This document shows, piece after piece, positions 17,697 through 26,507 of a stretch of 64,000 bases of DNA. A model generated the notes under the pieces. It had not been told where the DNA came from. It did not search any database and saw only the letters and a list, made by a program, of their open reading frames with translations. This DNA comes from Azospirillum soli. GTDB taxonomy: Bacteria; Pseudomonadota; Alphaproteobacteria; Azospirillales; Azospirillaceae. The translations under genes were made by a program, and so were the position numbers. Within the stretch, counting starts at the first letter, position 1. Each line of letters begins with the position of its first letter. The stretch lies in assembly GCF_017876165.1 (NCBI RefSeq), contig NZ_JAGINQ010000019.1, positions 1-64,000 of the forward strand, in the 5' to 3' direction.

Positions 17697-18377
17697 ATGC
17701 CGGTCGACTTCGGCACTATCATGCACGCGTATTTCGAGACGTTTCTCGCCGCCATACCCCTGGAACCGTGTCTCGACCAGTGGGTCGGCACCGTAGATCG
17801 ACATGGTCGCGTTGACGGGCCGCAGAAGGACTTTGATCGCAAGTGCATTAAGGAACGCCCGATCGACACACCAGCGCTGATCCTCGTCCTGGAATCGCCA
17901 CACGTCCATGAGTACGCGAGGGCACCCGACAGGAACGGTAAGCGCCGGGCTATCGGACCGGCGAACGGCGCCACGGGCACCCATATCCGTGACCACCTCA
18001 AGCATTTCGCCGCCCGCTTTTCGCTCGGGGGCGATCGAAGCCTGATTCTGATGAATGCCATCCAGCATCAGTGTTCGGCTGGCGTGACGCCGGTGGCGCA
18101 CCGCGACGGCCTGTTCCGCGCCTGCTGGGCGAAGGGCGGCGATGTCGACTTCCAAACCCGGCTGGAAGCCGCGTTCATCTACGGGGACATCGTAGTCAAC
18201 GCCTGCACGGTCGGGAACGGACCGAGGACGGATTCACTGAAGGTACTCGTGGAACAGCGAATCCGCGTCACCCTGAACCGATCCAGCCATTTCTGGACGC
18301 ATCACCCGTCCTGCTGGTGGCAGCGGAACCGGCGCACCCCTCTTCCAGTGCCGTTGCAGTTGCCTACCCCGGAATAG
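17697..18377 (+). CDS. Hypothetical protein, 226 aa
   Basis: The ATG at 17697 has AAGGA upstream. The longer frame from 17622 would add an unlikely hydrophobic leader. Contains ALILVLESPHVHEYARAPDR, then TGTHIRDHLKHFAARFSLGG and SLILMNAIQHQCSAGVTPVA. The ESPH motif followed by a second beta strand with an N-A-I-Q-H box recalls uracil-DNA-glycosylase-like folds, but I cannot claim membership. C-terminal 60 residues are basic and Trp-rich. Confidence 0.5.
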   Translation: MPVDFGTIMHAYFETFLAAIPLEPCLDQWVGTVDRHGRVDGPQKDFDRKCIKERPIDTPALILVLESPHVHEYARAPDRNGKRRAIGPANGATGTHIRDHLKHFAARFSLGGDRSLILMNAIQHQCSAGVTPVAHRDGLFRACWAKGGDVDFQTRLEAAFIYGDIVVNACTVGNGPRTDSLKVLVEQRIRVTLNRSSHFWTHHPSCWWQRNRRTPLPVPLQLPTPE

Positions 18378-19270
18378 AACAGCGCTTCGCTGCATCTCAG
18401 AGAGCGCTGACCCGTTCAAAGGCTGACTACCGCGACACGCAACGGGTGGCAGACGCCGAGGCCACCTTCAAAGAAGCGATAGTTTTGCAACGGGCGCTGG
18501 CAGCCCGGAACCCCGAGGCCCACGAGCCACGCTTTGCCGTCTTCCTAAACAATCTAGGCGTGCTTTACCGCGACACGCAACGCGTGACCGACGCCGAGAT
18601 GGTTTTCAAAGAAGCAGTGATTTTGCAACGGGCGCTCGCGACACGTAATCCTGACGCCTATCAAGCGGGCCTGGCTCTTACCTTGAATAACCTCGGCCTG
18701 CTCCGCAAGGACGTTCAACGCTTTGATGAGGCGGAAGCATCACTGAAGGAGGCGGTGGCCATCCTGCGGGCGCTGGTGGCGCGCAATCCCGAAGCCCATC
18801 AGCCTCTGTTGGCCGTATCCCTGAACAATCTCGGCCGTTTCTACCGAGATACGCAGCGCCTGGACGACGCTGAGGCGGCGTTCAAGGAAGCGGTGACTAT
18901 TCAGCGGGCCCTGGCGGCACGCCGTCCGGACATGGAGCAGCCTTTCCTGGCCCGGTCTCTGGAAGACCTCGGCCGTTTCTACCAGGATATTCAGCGCACC
19001 GACGATGCCGAGGTAGCGTTCAAGGAAGCGGTGACCATTTGGCGGGCCATGGCAGCACGCAATCTGGACATGGGCCAGCCTTACTTGGCTCGGTCTCTGG
19101 AAGACCTCGGCCGCTTCTACCAAGATGCGCAGCGCCTGGACGATGCTGAGGCGGCGTTCAAGGAGGCGCTATCCATCCAGCGGGCGCTGGCAGCGCGCAA
19201 TCCGAACATGGACCAGCCACCCCATTTTTCGGTCTCGAAACCGTGGGTAACATGGCGGCCTCCACCGTGA
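18317..19270 (+). CDS. Tetratricopeptide-repeat protein, truncated at both ends
   Basis: Six tandem units of about 43 aa follow one pattern: LNNLGxxYRDTQRxxDAEAxFK EAVxxQRALAARNP. This is the TPR_12 type of array, and the DNA repeats every 129 bp or so. The array is not closed. The last unit breaks off after PNMDQPP into unrelated HFSVSKPWVTWRPPP. Upstream the frame runs back over the 226-aa gene with no good start (GTG 18317 is my guess). Such arrays bind protein partners, often next to STAND NTPase or protease domains. Here the effector domain is lost. Confidence 0.6.
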   Translation: MAAEPAHPSSSAVAVAYPGIEQRFAASQRALTRSKADYRDTQRVADAEATFKEAIVLQRALAARNPEAHEPRFAVFLNNLGVLYRDTQRVTDAEMVFKEAVILQRALATRNPDAYQAGLALTLNNLGLLRKDVQRFDEAEASLKEAVAILRALVARNPEAHQPLLAVSLNNLGRFYRDTQRLDDAEAAFKEAVTIQRALAARRPDMEQPFLARSLEDLGRFYQDIQRTDDAEVAFKEAVTIWRAMAARNLDMGQPYLARSLEDLGRFYQDAQRLDDAEAAFKEALSIQRALAARNPNMDQPPHFSVSKPWVTWRPPP

Positions 19271-19382
19271 CACGCAGCGCCAAGGCAAGGCCGAGTAGGT
19301 GTACTAGGGTCTGTTAGCGCTTGAGGTCCGTGCCCATCTGCTCGGGATGGTAGTTGATTAGGCCAGCAAGGGCGAGAACGGC

Positions 19383-19680
19383 ATGGAAAAAGGCAATCCG
19401 GACGTGTTGGCCGACCTGCTCACCGCCGGCTGATCGCCCTGCCCTCCGGCGACGGCGTTGGCTTTCCGGCCTGGCAACTGCCGGTGACCGCGCCCAGCCT
19501 GGTTTGGAAGACGCCTTCGCCGCGATAACCGCCATCAGCGATCCTTGGATGCGGCCGGAGTGGCTCATCATGCCCGACGACGCTTTGGGCGGACAAAGCC
19601 CCGCTGGAAGCGCTGCTGGCGGGGCGCCAGGACGAGGTCACCCAGATCGCCGCTGGCTGCGGGATCTGATCCTTAACTTG
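19383..19680 (+). pseudogene. Frameshifted MbcA/ParS/Xre-type antitoxin remnant (DUF2384-like)
   Basis: Fragments in alternating frames read MEKGNPDVLADLLTAG, then LPSGDGVGFPAWQLP, then TAISDPWMRPEWLIMPDDAL, then SPLEALLAGRQDEVTQIA. The order and the W-L-x4-D-x-L-G-G-x-S-P-x-E-A-L-x-x-G-R signature match the toxin-binding domain of RES/Xre-type antitoxins. At least two frameshifts. The downstream piece EELVEHAFSTLLIQLL (about 19757-19804) may be the start of a partner interrupted by the IS at 19852. Confidence 0.55.
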
Positions 19681-19851
19681 GGCTGCTGCGGAATGCGGCG
19701 CACCGTCAGGTCTGGCCAGCGTCACGTCGGACGTGACGCTGGAGCAGCCGGCCGAAGAACTCGTCGAGCACGCCTTCTCAACCCTGCTGATCCAACTCCT
19801 GGACGCCGAAACGGAACACCTGGAACCCGAGGAAGGTCAGGTTCCGGGTGG

Positions 19852-20730
19852 CCCTTAGGTACGGTTTCCAGAACTCCCTGCGGTCGGCTGCGAGCGCGAT
19901 CACATACCCGCATGCCGGTTCCCGTGCCTTTGGCATGGGAGCGGACATGCGAGCGCAGGCGGTAAAACTGGTGGCCGACATCATCGACCGGATCGAGAAC
20001 CGGCACCCCGGTCCGGGGCGCCCACCGGTGCCGACGTCAGAGGTGATCCAGACGCTCGCCTTCTTTGTGCGCGAGGGCGTCCAGTGGCGGGAACTGAAGG
20101 CCGCGGATGGGCGCGCTTCGGGCTCCACCCTGCGCCGCCGCCTGGAGGAGTGGCACACGACGGCGTTGCTGCGCCGTGTCCATGCCGTTCTCGTCCGCAT
20201 GGCGCGCTCTGGCCCCGACGTCGCCGCAGGGGATGTCGTGGTGGACAGTTGCTCGGTGCGGGCCAAGCGGGGCGGTGAACTGACCGGGCCGAACCCGACC
20301 GACCGCGGCAAGCCGGGGACCAAGTACCACGTGGTCGTCTCGACCGACGGCCTGCCGCTGGCGGCCGTCCCTTCGCCCGCCAACGTGCATGACAGCAGGC
20401 TCTTCCCAGATCTGCTGCGCTTGGCCCAGGTCGTCTGCGCCGCCCTTAGCAGGCTCTATGCGGACGCAGGCTACGACAGCGCCGACAACCGCTGGCTCTG
20501 CTTACGCGACTGGGTTCAGCCACACATCCGCAAGATCGGCGAGCCCCACGGCTCGGGGCTCGGCAAGGTCCGATGCGTCGTCGAGCACGGCTGCGCTTGG
20601 CTGCTGGCGAACAAGCGCTTGGATCGACGGCAGGACAGGTTGGGGCGGATCATACTCGCGCTGCTTACCGCGGCGGCCATTTTCATCGTCGCAAACCGAC
20701 TCAGCGCGTTCTGAAAACCGTACCTTAGGG
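19852..20730 (+). mobile_element. IS5-family insertion sequence (879 bp)
   Basis: Ends are imperfect inverted repeats: CCCTTAGGTACGGTTTCCAG on the left (from 19852) and its near complement ending at 20730 (GTTCTGAAAACCGTACC). It contains one uninterrupted transposase. A clear target duplication is not visible. Both flanks are gene debris, so the insertion or later deletion removed the neighbours. Confidence 0.75.
19935..20714 (+). CDS. IS5-family transposase, 259 aa
   Basis: Intact DDE transposase. Helical N-terminal DNA-binding part (RPPVPTSEVIQTLAFFVREG VQWRELKAADG). First Asp in VVVDSCSVRAKRGGELTGPN, a DRGKPGTKYHVVVSTDGLPL segment, second Asp in LYADAGYDSADNR and Glu in CVVEHGCAWLLANKRLDRRQ. 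The length is normal for the group. ATG at 19935 is the first start with the conserved N-terminus. An upstream start at 19848 would lie outside the IS end. Confidence 0.85.
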   Translation: MGADMRAQAVKLVADIIDRIENRHPGPGRPPVPTSEVIQTLAFFVREGVQWRELKAADGRASGSTLRRRLEEWHTTALLRRVHAVLVRMARSGPDVAAGDVVVDSCSVRAKRGGELTGPNPTDRGKPGTKYHVVVSTDGLPLAAVPSPANVHDSRLFPDLLRLAQVVCAALSRLYADAGYDSADNRWLCLRDWVQPHIRKIGEPHGSGLGKVRCVVEHGCAWLLANKRLDRRQDRLGRIILALLTAAAIFIVANRLSAF

Positions 20731-20740
20731 TCGCCGCGAA

Positions 20741-20836
20741 TGCCTCTTTGCTCTCATGGTGCGTGGGACCATCCACCTCGATGATGACGGGGCCGGTGCT
20801 CGGCAGCATCAGGAAGTCCTGTAAAAAATAACGTGG
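20741..20836 (-). pseudogene. Fragment of a defence-type endonuclease-domain protein
   Basis: The minus strand reads QDFLMLPSTGPVIIEVDGPT HHESKEAFAATLRY and then runs into the IS end. The DFLML ... VVIEVDG-x-H-H pattern is typical of the C-terminal MTES/Vsr-like nuclease region of AbiJ-type proteins. Its 5' side stops at about 20836. There a sequence CTAGGGCCTGTTAGTGCTTG begins that is also found, slightly changed, at 19309. Confidence 0.5.
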
Positions 20837-21120
20837 CGACTAGGGCCTGTTAGTGCTTGAGCCAGTCGAGAGCGGCGGCCAAGCAAAGCACTCCCATGAA
20901 TGCCACGGCGCCGGAGTCGATGAGGCCGATCTGGCGCTGGGTTGTGATGCTCCAAATCTCAGGGCACATGGCTAAATGCAGCACATACTCCAGTATGTGT
21001 TCGTCGCCAACGATTACTGCGTCGTTATCAAAATTGGTCTCTTGCTTTATGTTCCTGATCACGAGACCATCATCACTCAGGCGTTGAAGGGTTTTTACAA
21101 AACAGACACGGAGGGGCGCA

Positions 21121-21777
21121 ATGATTAGTTGTGTTATTTTTCCTTTAAGAACAATGCCCGCTGCGGTATTCGTTACCACGTTCATCGTGAGCGCAGCACA
21201 CGCCGATCAGGCGACCATCAACACAATGACAAAATTAGCAAAAGATTCTTGTCTGGTGGGAACGCAATTTTACTTCAATGCAAGTGCTAATGGAAACATA
21301 ACATTTAGGGATCCTACAAAACCTGGAGGGCAAGGCGAGATTAAGGTGGATGCGAGAGAAGGAACGGGCGCAGTGGCAATTTTTTCTGACAACATACGGG
21401 TCGTCGCCGACCAGCAGATCAGGGATTGCATGCACCCTTACGTTATGGAGATATTCACCTATATCAAGAATAACCCAGCACCTCCGGTAACAAGGATTAT
21501 CAAAGGGCAAACCGTAGGGTCTCACGCCGGGGATCCAGCAGGCGACGGAAACGATGCCTTAGCCTGCGTTTATGCGGAGGACGGCTGGTCCATTGTTCCA
21601 AATTCCGGTTCTTTGGTGCAAGACGGGCAGCCAGCAAACGGCTCCATCGGCATAACAAACACCGAGTACAATTCTCAACATTTCTGCGTGACATACCACA
21701 TCATCCGTACCGATAGAGGTCGCTCCGCTCAGGCGAATGCTCACGCGCAAGCAGTTCAGAGTAGACCCGCACCTTAA
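21121..21777 (+). CDS. Secreted hypothetical protein, 218 aa, low-GC
   Basis: Signal peptide of 28 residues or so (MISCVIFPLRTMPAAVFVTT FIVSAAHA, cleavage before DQ). The mature part has four or more Cys (DSCLVG, IRDCMH, LACVY, HFCVTYH), consistent with disulfides in the periplasm. Acidic Asp/Gly loops and a Gln/Ala-rich tail. A/T-rich codons, unlike the flanking recombinase genes, suggest separate acquisition. No family recognised. Confidence 0.65.
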   Translation: MISCVIFPLRTMPAAVFVTTFIVSAAHADQATINTMTKLAKDSCLVGTQFYFNASANGNITFRDPTKPGGQGEIKVDAREGTGAVAIFSDNIRVVADQQIRDCMHPYVMEIFTYIKNNPAPPVTRIIKGQTVGSHAGDPAGDGNDALACVYAEDGWSIVPNSGSLVQDGQPANGSIGITNTEYNSQHFCVTYHIIRTDRGRSAQANAHAQAVQSRPAP

Positions 21778-22198
21778 GGCCGGTAGTTGAAGGCGCGACA
21801 GGGCCGCGCGGCAAAGCCCGCGGGGGAGGCGGCCGGTTCGTCGCCTTCCGGACCTGTGGGCGATGGGATGTTCCCGCGTCACCCGGTTTCAGCCCCGTCA
21901 GAGGTGTCGCTGGGACCGATGTAGTCAAAACCGTCCGCGCGCAGGATTTGAAAAGGTCATACAGGCTTCAATTCATGACACCTCATCCTCCGGGGTGTGT
22001 GGTGTTCCTGACCGAGCGGCGGTTGCCTCGTAGGCTGATGATGGCTGGCACGGCGGGGAAGACACCTATGCGCTCCACCGCTCATCGTCCCCAACCGGCT
22101 GTCAGCACATCACCGGCGCATTGATTGGACGAGCCTGAGACGGCTTAATCCCAATTCCGCCTTTGGCGCTCCCACAGGCGATTATTCCGTAATGGCCT
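21778..22198. other. 420-bp intergenic stretch
   Basis: Lies between the secreted protein and the 3' end of the truncated recombinase. I see no coding-like frame, repeat or clear hairpin in it. It may hold the recombinase attachment site. Confidence 0.4.
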
Positions 22199-23143
22199 TC
22201 ATTGTCCCGGGTTTCCGAAGGCGAGGCCGGTGATCGCGTTCTTCCAGATGTCCTGCTCACGCAGGTAAACGGCCGTCGTCTCCGGCTTGGAATGCCGAAG
22301 GTGCTTCATCACCTTGTGGAGTTCGGCGCCCGAATTACCCGCCTCAGTCGCCATGCCGGCGCGCAGCGAATGTCCGGAGAAGGTGCGGCCGCGCAGGTCG
22401 GCCTGCCGCATGGCCTCCGGGTCGGCCTTCCGGACGAGGGCGGCGATGATGTCCGGGACGCTGCGGTCGGCCAGGCGCTGCCCGGTCGGCACGCCGTTGC
22501 GGCGCAGCGAGGTGAACAGCGGCGCGTGGACGTCCGCATCGTCGCGCAACAGGCGCCAGTCGCTGAACGCCTGCAGGACATTGAGGTCCGGGTCGGCGGC
22601 GCGCTCGATGCCGACCAAGGCGCCCTGGCCGCGCTGGTCGCCCTTGGCCCGGCCGATGGTCACCAGCAGGCCGCGCGGGCTTTCCTGGCAGTCTCCGAAA
22701 TCCAAGGCCACGAGTTCTGACCGACGCAGCGCGGCCCCCCAGCCGACCAGCAGAAGCAGCCGGTCGCGGGCGCCGCGGGCGCCGCCATCGGCCGGGCCTT
22801 CGCGCGTCGCCGCGATCATCCTCTTGAGCAGATCGCGCTTGATCGGCTCGGCCTTGCGCTCGTCTTCGTCGGCGCAGCCGCGCAGGATGCCTTCGAACAC
22901 CAGGGCGATGCTGGGGTGGTCCTTCGGCAGGTGCAGGCCGGCCCAGCGGTGGGCCATGGCGATGGCGTCCAACACGACGCGGGTGCTCTTCCGGGCCAGC
23001 GGCTTCGGCGTGACGGTCGTGCCGTCCGGCCGACGCACCGGCCGCGGATCGGCGAGCGCGGTCAGGTGCATGCTGTCATGGTGGTGTTCATCGGTTGACC
23101 AGATTGCGATGCGGAGAATCGTCACACGGGAACACGGAGGCAA
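22199..23143 (-). CDS. Tyrosine recombinase lacking the first half of its core-binding domain
   Basis: The catalytic half is complete. It has Arg in GAALRRSELVALDFGD, the HxxR box in SGHSLRAGMATEAG, His in LRHSKPETTAVYLRE and the Tyr in the same segment. The N-terminus starts with unrelated MPPCSRVTILRIAIWSTDEH and joins the usual recombinase sequence at HLTALADPRP, skipping about 60 residues seen in its neighbours. Sixty bases downstream of the intact recombinase in the same direction. Probably inactive alone. Confidence 0.8.
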   Translation of the reverse strand: MPPCSRVTILRIAIWSTDEHHHDSMHLTALADPRPVRRPDGTTVTPKPLARKSTRVVLDAIAMAHRWAGLHLPKDHPSIALVFEGILRGCADEDERKAEPIKRDLLKRMIAATREGPADGGARGARDRLLLLVGWGAALRRSELVALDFGDCQESPRGLLVTIGRAKGDQRGQGALVGIERAADPDLNVLQAFSDWRLLRDDADVHAPLFTSLRRNGVPTGQRLADRSVPDIIAALVRKADPEAMRQADLRGRTFSGHSLRAGMATEAGNSGAELHKVMKHLRHSKPETTAVYLREQDIWKNAITGLAFGNPGQ

Positions 23144-23203
23144 AAAATGGCAATATTCGAGGAGAGAAGGGCAAAAATTCCGTCCTAAGCCCCTGAGCGC
23201 GGC

Positions 23204-24292
23204 TCAAGGCTCGGCCGGAGGCGTGTTTCCATCGCCATCACCGGCCTCAGCGAACACCAACTGGCTGACGTTGCGCTTCCAGAGTTCGGCGTCGCGGATG
23301 TAGCGGCGGGCTACGTCGGCATTCTTGTGCCGGGTCTGGCGCATGATGTCGTGCAGTTGCGCGTCCTTGTTGGCGGCCGAGGTCGCCAGTCCAGCGCGCA
23401 GGCTGTGGCCGGCGAACTTGGTTGGATCGTACCCGGCGCGCTCGGCTGCCCCCTTGACGATCCGCGCCACTGCCTGGCCGGCGAGCCGGCCACGGTCGAT
23501 GCGGATCTTGCCGCCGCCGTCCGCCTGGACGAACAGCGGACCCGGCGCATCACCACGCAGGTCCAGCCATGCCTTGAGCGCGGCCACCACGTCGATGGCG
23601 GCCACGGGAGACCCGTAGACGGCCACTTCCTGACCTTCGCCCTGCTGGTCGGTTTTCGAACGCCCGATCACCACCTTCACGCCGCGGTCGCGGAACTCGA
23701 TGTCAGCCAGATCGAGAGCCACGATCTCGGAGCGGCGCAGGGCTCCACCGAACCCCAGCAGGATGATGGCGCGGTCCCGAACGCCCTTGGGCGTGCTTGG
23801 CAGGTTTGCCACCATGCGGGCCAGGATCTCCGGCAGGATGGGCGCCGCGACACGGGTAGGGCGCCGCCCCTTGGTGCGCGCGATGCCGTCCAGGACGGAT
23901 CGGATGAAGTAGTGTTTGCGGTCGAAGGAGGCGCCGACGGTCCGGTGGGCGGCCGTGATCGCGCTCAGGTGGACTTCCAGGGTGGTGACGCTCAGGCGGT
24001 CCGCGGCCTTCGCCAGATACATCCCAACCACTTCCGGGTCACCGGCAAGCGGCTGGAAGCCGAGGTCGCCACACCATGCCGTGTAAGCGTTCCAGGCCGA
24101 GCGGTAAGTGTCGATGGTGTTGTCGGCGCGCGCCCGGCTGGCATACGCGGCAGCACGTGCCGCGATCTCTCTCACTCTGTCGGCGCGACCACCTGGTACC
24201 TCCAACTCACCAAACATGGCGGTCTGCACAGTGGTGAGCGCCAGTGCGGTAGATGGGACAAGATCATGCGGCATAGGTGACACCGAAATCAT
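23204..24292 (-). CDS. Tyrosine recombinase, intact, 362 aa
   Basis: Core-binding domain with NTIDTYRSAWNAYTAWCGDL, then a catalytic domain. Catalytic residues are Arg in GGALRRSEIVALDLAD, Lys in IGRSKTDQQGEG, HxxR in AGHSLRAGLATSAAN, His in TRHKNADVARRYIRD and Tyr in the same. Its ATG overlaps the stop of the AbiEii gene (ATGA), so it is translationally coupled to a toxin-antitoxin pair. This supports the start at 24292 over an internal ATG at 24274. A dead relative lies at 13090-13230. Confidence 0.9.
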   Translation of the reverse strand: MISVSPMPHDLVPSTALALTTVQTAMFGELEVPGGRADRVREIAARAAAYASRARADNTIDTYRSAWNAYTAWCGDLGFQPLAGDPEVVGMYLAKAADRLSVTTLEVHLSAITAAHRTVGASFDRKHYFIRSVLDGIARTKGRRPTRVAAPILPEILARMVANLPSTPKGVRDRAIILLGFGGALRRSEIVALDLADIEFRDRGVKVVIGRSKTDQQGEGQEVAVYGSPVAAIDVVAALKAWLDLRGDAPGPLFVQADGGGKIRIDRGRLAGQAVARIVKGAAERAGYDPTKFAGHSLRAGLATSAANKDAQLHDIMRQTRHKNADVARRYIRDAELWKRNVSQLVFAEAGDGDGNTPPAEP

Positions 24293-25335
24293 GGAGCGGG
24301 TTGCGCTGTTTCGTCCGGAGAGGCGCCATCGTCGGCAGCCGGAAGCGGAGCAGGTTCCTTGAAGGCCGCCTCGAAGGCGTTCTTGAACGACACGAGTGCG
24401 TCTCGAAACGTGGGCCGTTGCGCACTTTGCGGCACAAAGTCACCGACAAAGGAACGATACTGCGTCTCGATTTCCGTCCGGTTTGCCATAAGGTTGAGCG
24501 CTTGCCGAAGCGTTCCCAGGGGATCCTGATCGAACGCGGTGTCCTTGCCCCGGTGTCGTTCGCGCTCGCGGTCGACGGCCTCATGGGCGTGGACACGGAA
24601 ATCGTCGTCGATGACCACACCCGCGTTCATCAGGCAATGGATGTCGTAAAGATGGCGGACGTCGCGCTCATCGTGCTTCATGCCAGCCACGTTGCGGAAT
24701 CTGGCATAGAAGCGCCGAGGCATGGCCAACAACTTGTCCAGCGCGATTTCCCGCTCATCCACACAGACGATGGGAAAGCCTTCGGGAACAGAGGTTCCAG
24801 CGCTTATTGCCTCAGTTTCCGCGGCAAGCGACGTGAGCGCGCAGGTTGCGGGCGGGAACACCTCCTGGGAAGGGCTGATCTCGATTTGGATGCCTTCGCG
24901 GATAGGGGCGGCGGCGAAACCTTTGGGAACGACGCGGCGGTAGCCAATCACGAACTCCTGCCATTCCAAAGGGTTTGCGGGGGTAGGAGCGGCTGTGAAG
25001 TGGTATCCGGCCTTCTGGACCGCATCCATGATACGCCGATGAAGTTCCTCGCCTTCCCGTCGCCCGACGTTGGTTCCGAGAATGTCGAGTTTGAAGTCGA
25101 TGTCTTCTGAGAAGCGGCGAATTCGGCGATGCGCTTTGAACAGGGCCGTACCGCCGCCGAAACGCAGGCGCAGCCCAAGCCCACTGAGATCCAGCGCGGC
25201 CAGCGCCTGGAGCACCTGTGTGTTGTGGTGGTCTTTCTCTGCGTACTCGGCGCGCACCTGAGCAAGTTGGGCGATCCCAGCCCAATATTGCGGATCCAGG
25301 AAGCGCTTTTCGGACGGGGGCGGACGGCGAGCCAC
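24289..25335 (-). CDS. abiEii: AbiEii-family nucleotidyltransferase toxin, 348 aa
   Basis: Type IV toxin of the AbiE system. The nucleotidyltransferase motif FGGGTALFKAHRRIRRFSED (GGT at about 60-63, SEDID at 76-80) supplies the metal-binding acidic pair. Later conserved features are QIEISPSQE and VDEREIALDKLLAMPRRFYA RFR. Length fits the family. Known AbiEii proteins block growth by modifying a host target with a nucleotide. The AbiEi-like antitoxin lies 5 bases upstream and a recombinase starts within the stop codon. Confidence 0.85.
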   Translation of the reverse strand: MARRPPPSEKRFLDPQYWAGIAQLAQVRAEYAEKDHHNTQVLQALAALDLSGLGLRLRFGGGTALFKAHRRIRRFSEDIDFKLDILGTNVGRREGEELHRRIMDAVQKAGYHFTAAPTPANPLEWQEFVIGYRRVVPKGFAAAPIREGIQIEISPSQEVFPPATCALTSLAAETEAISAGTSVPEGFPIVCVDEREIALDKLLAMPRRFYARFRNVAGMKHDERDVRHLYDIHCLMNAGVVIDDDFRVHAHEAVDRERERHRGKDTAFDQDPLGTLRQALNLMANRTEIETQYRSFVGDFVPQSAQRPTFRDALVSFKNAFEAAFKEPAPLPAADDGASPDETAQPAP

Positions 25336-25340
25336 GAGCC

Positions 25341-25781
25341 TCAGCCCTTTCGGACGGCGACGAAGGCGGGCGTCATCCCGGCCACGACGACCTTGCGTCG
25401 CGTCGGTCGGTCAAGCCCGATGACCTGTCCGGTGGGCACCTGGGTGCTGCGGCCTTCGTTGTAGTCGCGCTCGGCCGGAGTCTGGCGCGGCTTGTAGCCG
25501 AACCGCATCATCGTCTCCACAGCGATGCGGTGAGGGTCCTTGGTCAGCATGCGCTGGCCGGGGAACCAGCGCGAGGGCTGGAGTTTTGCCCAAGCCCCCA
25601 GGCTGACCTTCGTCACTTCCTTCTGCCGTTCCAAGTCGCGCAGGGCGCGACGGACGGCTGATGGCGTGCCGCAGTCGGCGAAGTCGGACAGCACGTACAC
25701 GCTCCGCCGCCCTTTGCGGAGGACTCGACGGACCCGGTCGATCACATGGTCATTTGGTTTGCTGTCCTGACTGTCCGGCAT
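25341..25781 (-). CDS. abiEi: AbiEi-like antitoxin (DUF6088 type), about 146 aa
   Basis: Winged-helix N-terminus (HVIDRVRRVLRKGRRSVYVL SDFADCGTPSAVRRALRDLE) followed by LGAWAKLQPSRWFPGQRMLT and a basic C-terminus. This is the usual order in AbiEi or DUF6088 partners, which repress their own promoter. The promoter at 25813-25842 predicts a transcript start near 25803, so the ATG at 25781 (GGAG 8 bases upstream) is used rather than the ATG at 25811. Confidence 0.78.
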   Translation of the reverse strand: MPDSQDSKPNDHVIDRVRRVLRKGRRSVYVLSDFADCGTPSAVRRALRDLERQKEVTKVSLGAWAKLQPSRWFPGQRMLTKDPHRIAVETMMRFGYKPRQTPAERDYNEGRSTQVPTGQVIGLDRPTRRKVVVAGMTPAFVAVRKG

Positions 25782-25812
25782 GCTGCGCTCCGTGCTGTGC
25801 CCCATAGACATG

Positions 25813-25842
25813 ATTATGGTGCACAGGTATGGCGGAGGTCAA
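25813..25842 (-). promoter_or_regulatory. Sigma70-type promoter of the abiE-recombinase operon
   Basis: On the minus strand TTGACC, an 18-base spacer and CATAAT, close to consensus. Transcript would start just before the AbiEi gene. The antitoxin is the likely autorepressor. Confidence 0.6.
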
Positions 25843-26058
25843 GACGGAGTGTCCGACCATCGCGGCCGGCGGCGTTCGGGCGGGGGAAGATCGTGCGGAG
25901 GGGGGAATGGTTAGGACTTCTGCGCGACGGGTGCGACGTAGGCCCAGTTGGCCGTTGACAGAGATCAGCAGGCAGTATCGAATGTTACGGTGGATGACCA
26001 CGTGACGAGCGGCAGTCTGCGCGGGGCGGTAGGCCGGCAACGCCCAGAGTGGCGCTTC

Positions 26059-26270
26059 ATTCTCAAGGTAAACTGAGAAAACCGGACGCCACACTCTCAC
26101 GATTACCTGAAACCGATGCTGCTTCCGGCCGCACCGATCCGGCGGAATGGCCGGCCGTTCTCACGGTAAACTGAAAAAAGTTCGCACGGTTATCCGAAAG
26201 ACGACGCTGCGTTCGCAAGGTTACCTGCGAAAAGCCGCTCCAGTTCCAGCGTTCTCACGGTTACCTGAAA
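26059..26270 (+). repeat. Six 20-bp dyad-type iterons
   Basis: Units start at 26059, 26093, 26157, 26180, 26211 and 26251, consensus GTTCTCACGGTTACCTGAAA. Each is a hyphenated dyad with 6-bp arms around a GGTTACC or GGTAAAC core. In the first unit the arms are TTCTCA / TGAGAA and in the fifth TTCGCA / TGCGAA, a compensatory change. All units point the same way, upstream of the 427-aa gene. Expected for an iteron origin or a multi-operator control region bound by a dimer. Confidence 0.75.
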
Positions 26271-26507
26271 CCGACAACCGCTGAGCCCCCGCACAAATGA
26301 CTCCGCCACAAAAATGGCTCGCGAAAAGGCCGCTTTACACGACCCATATGGCTCACCCAACCGGCAGCCCTAAGGCTCCTGACGTGCTGCGCGCCGCAAT
26401 GCCCTCCCAGCGCCCACCGCAATCGCCATTATCCGTGGATACCGCTGTCGCCGGTTGGTCCGGACTGCGCTAGATTGGCTGGAACGCCAACGCGGAGAAC
26501 GCCCCCT

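Noticed and set aside
19309..20862. Similar CTAGGG-CTGTTAG-GCTTGAG sequences at 19309 and 20839 as ends of one composite element
   Set aside because: Both copies point the same way and no second transposase or matching inverted end was found. They may be one end of two copies of an absent IS.
26059..26270. Regular short repeats considered as a CRISPR array
   Set aside because: Spacing is uneven (23-64 bp), the units are imperfect dyads, and no cas genes are near.
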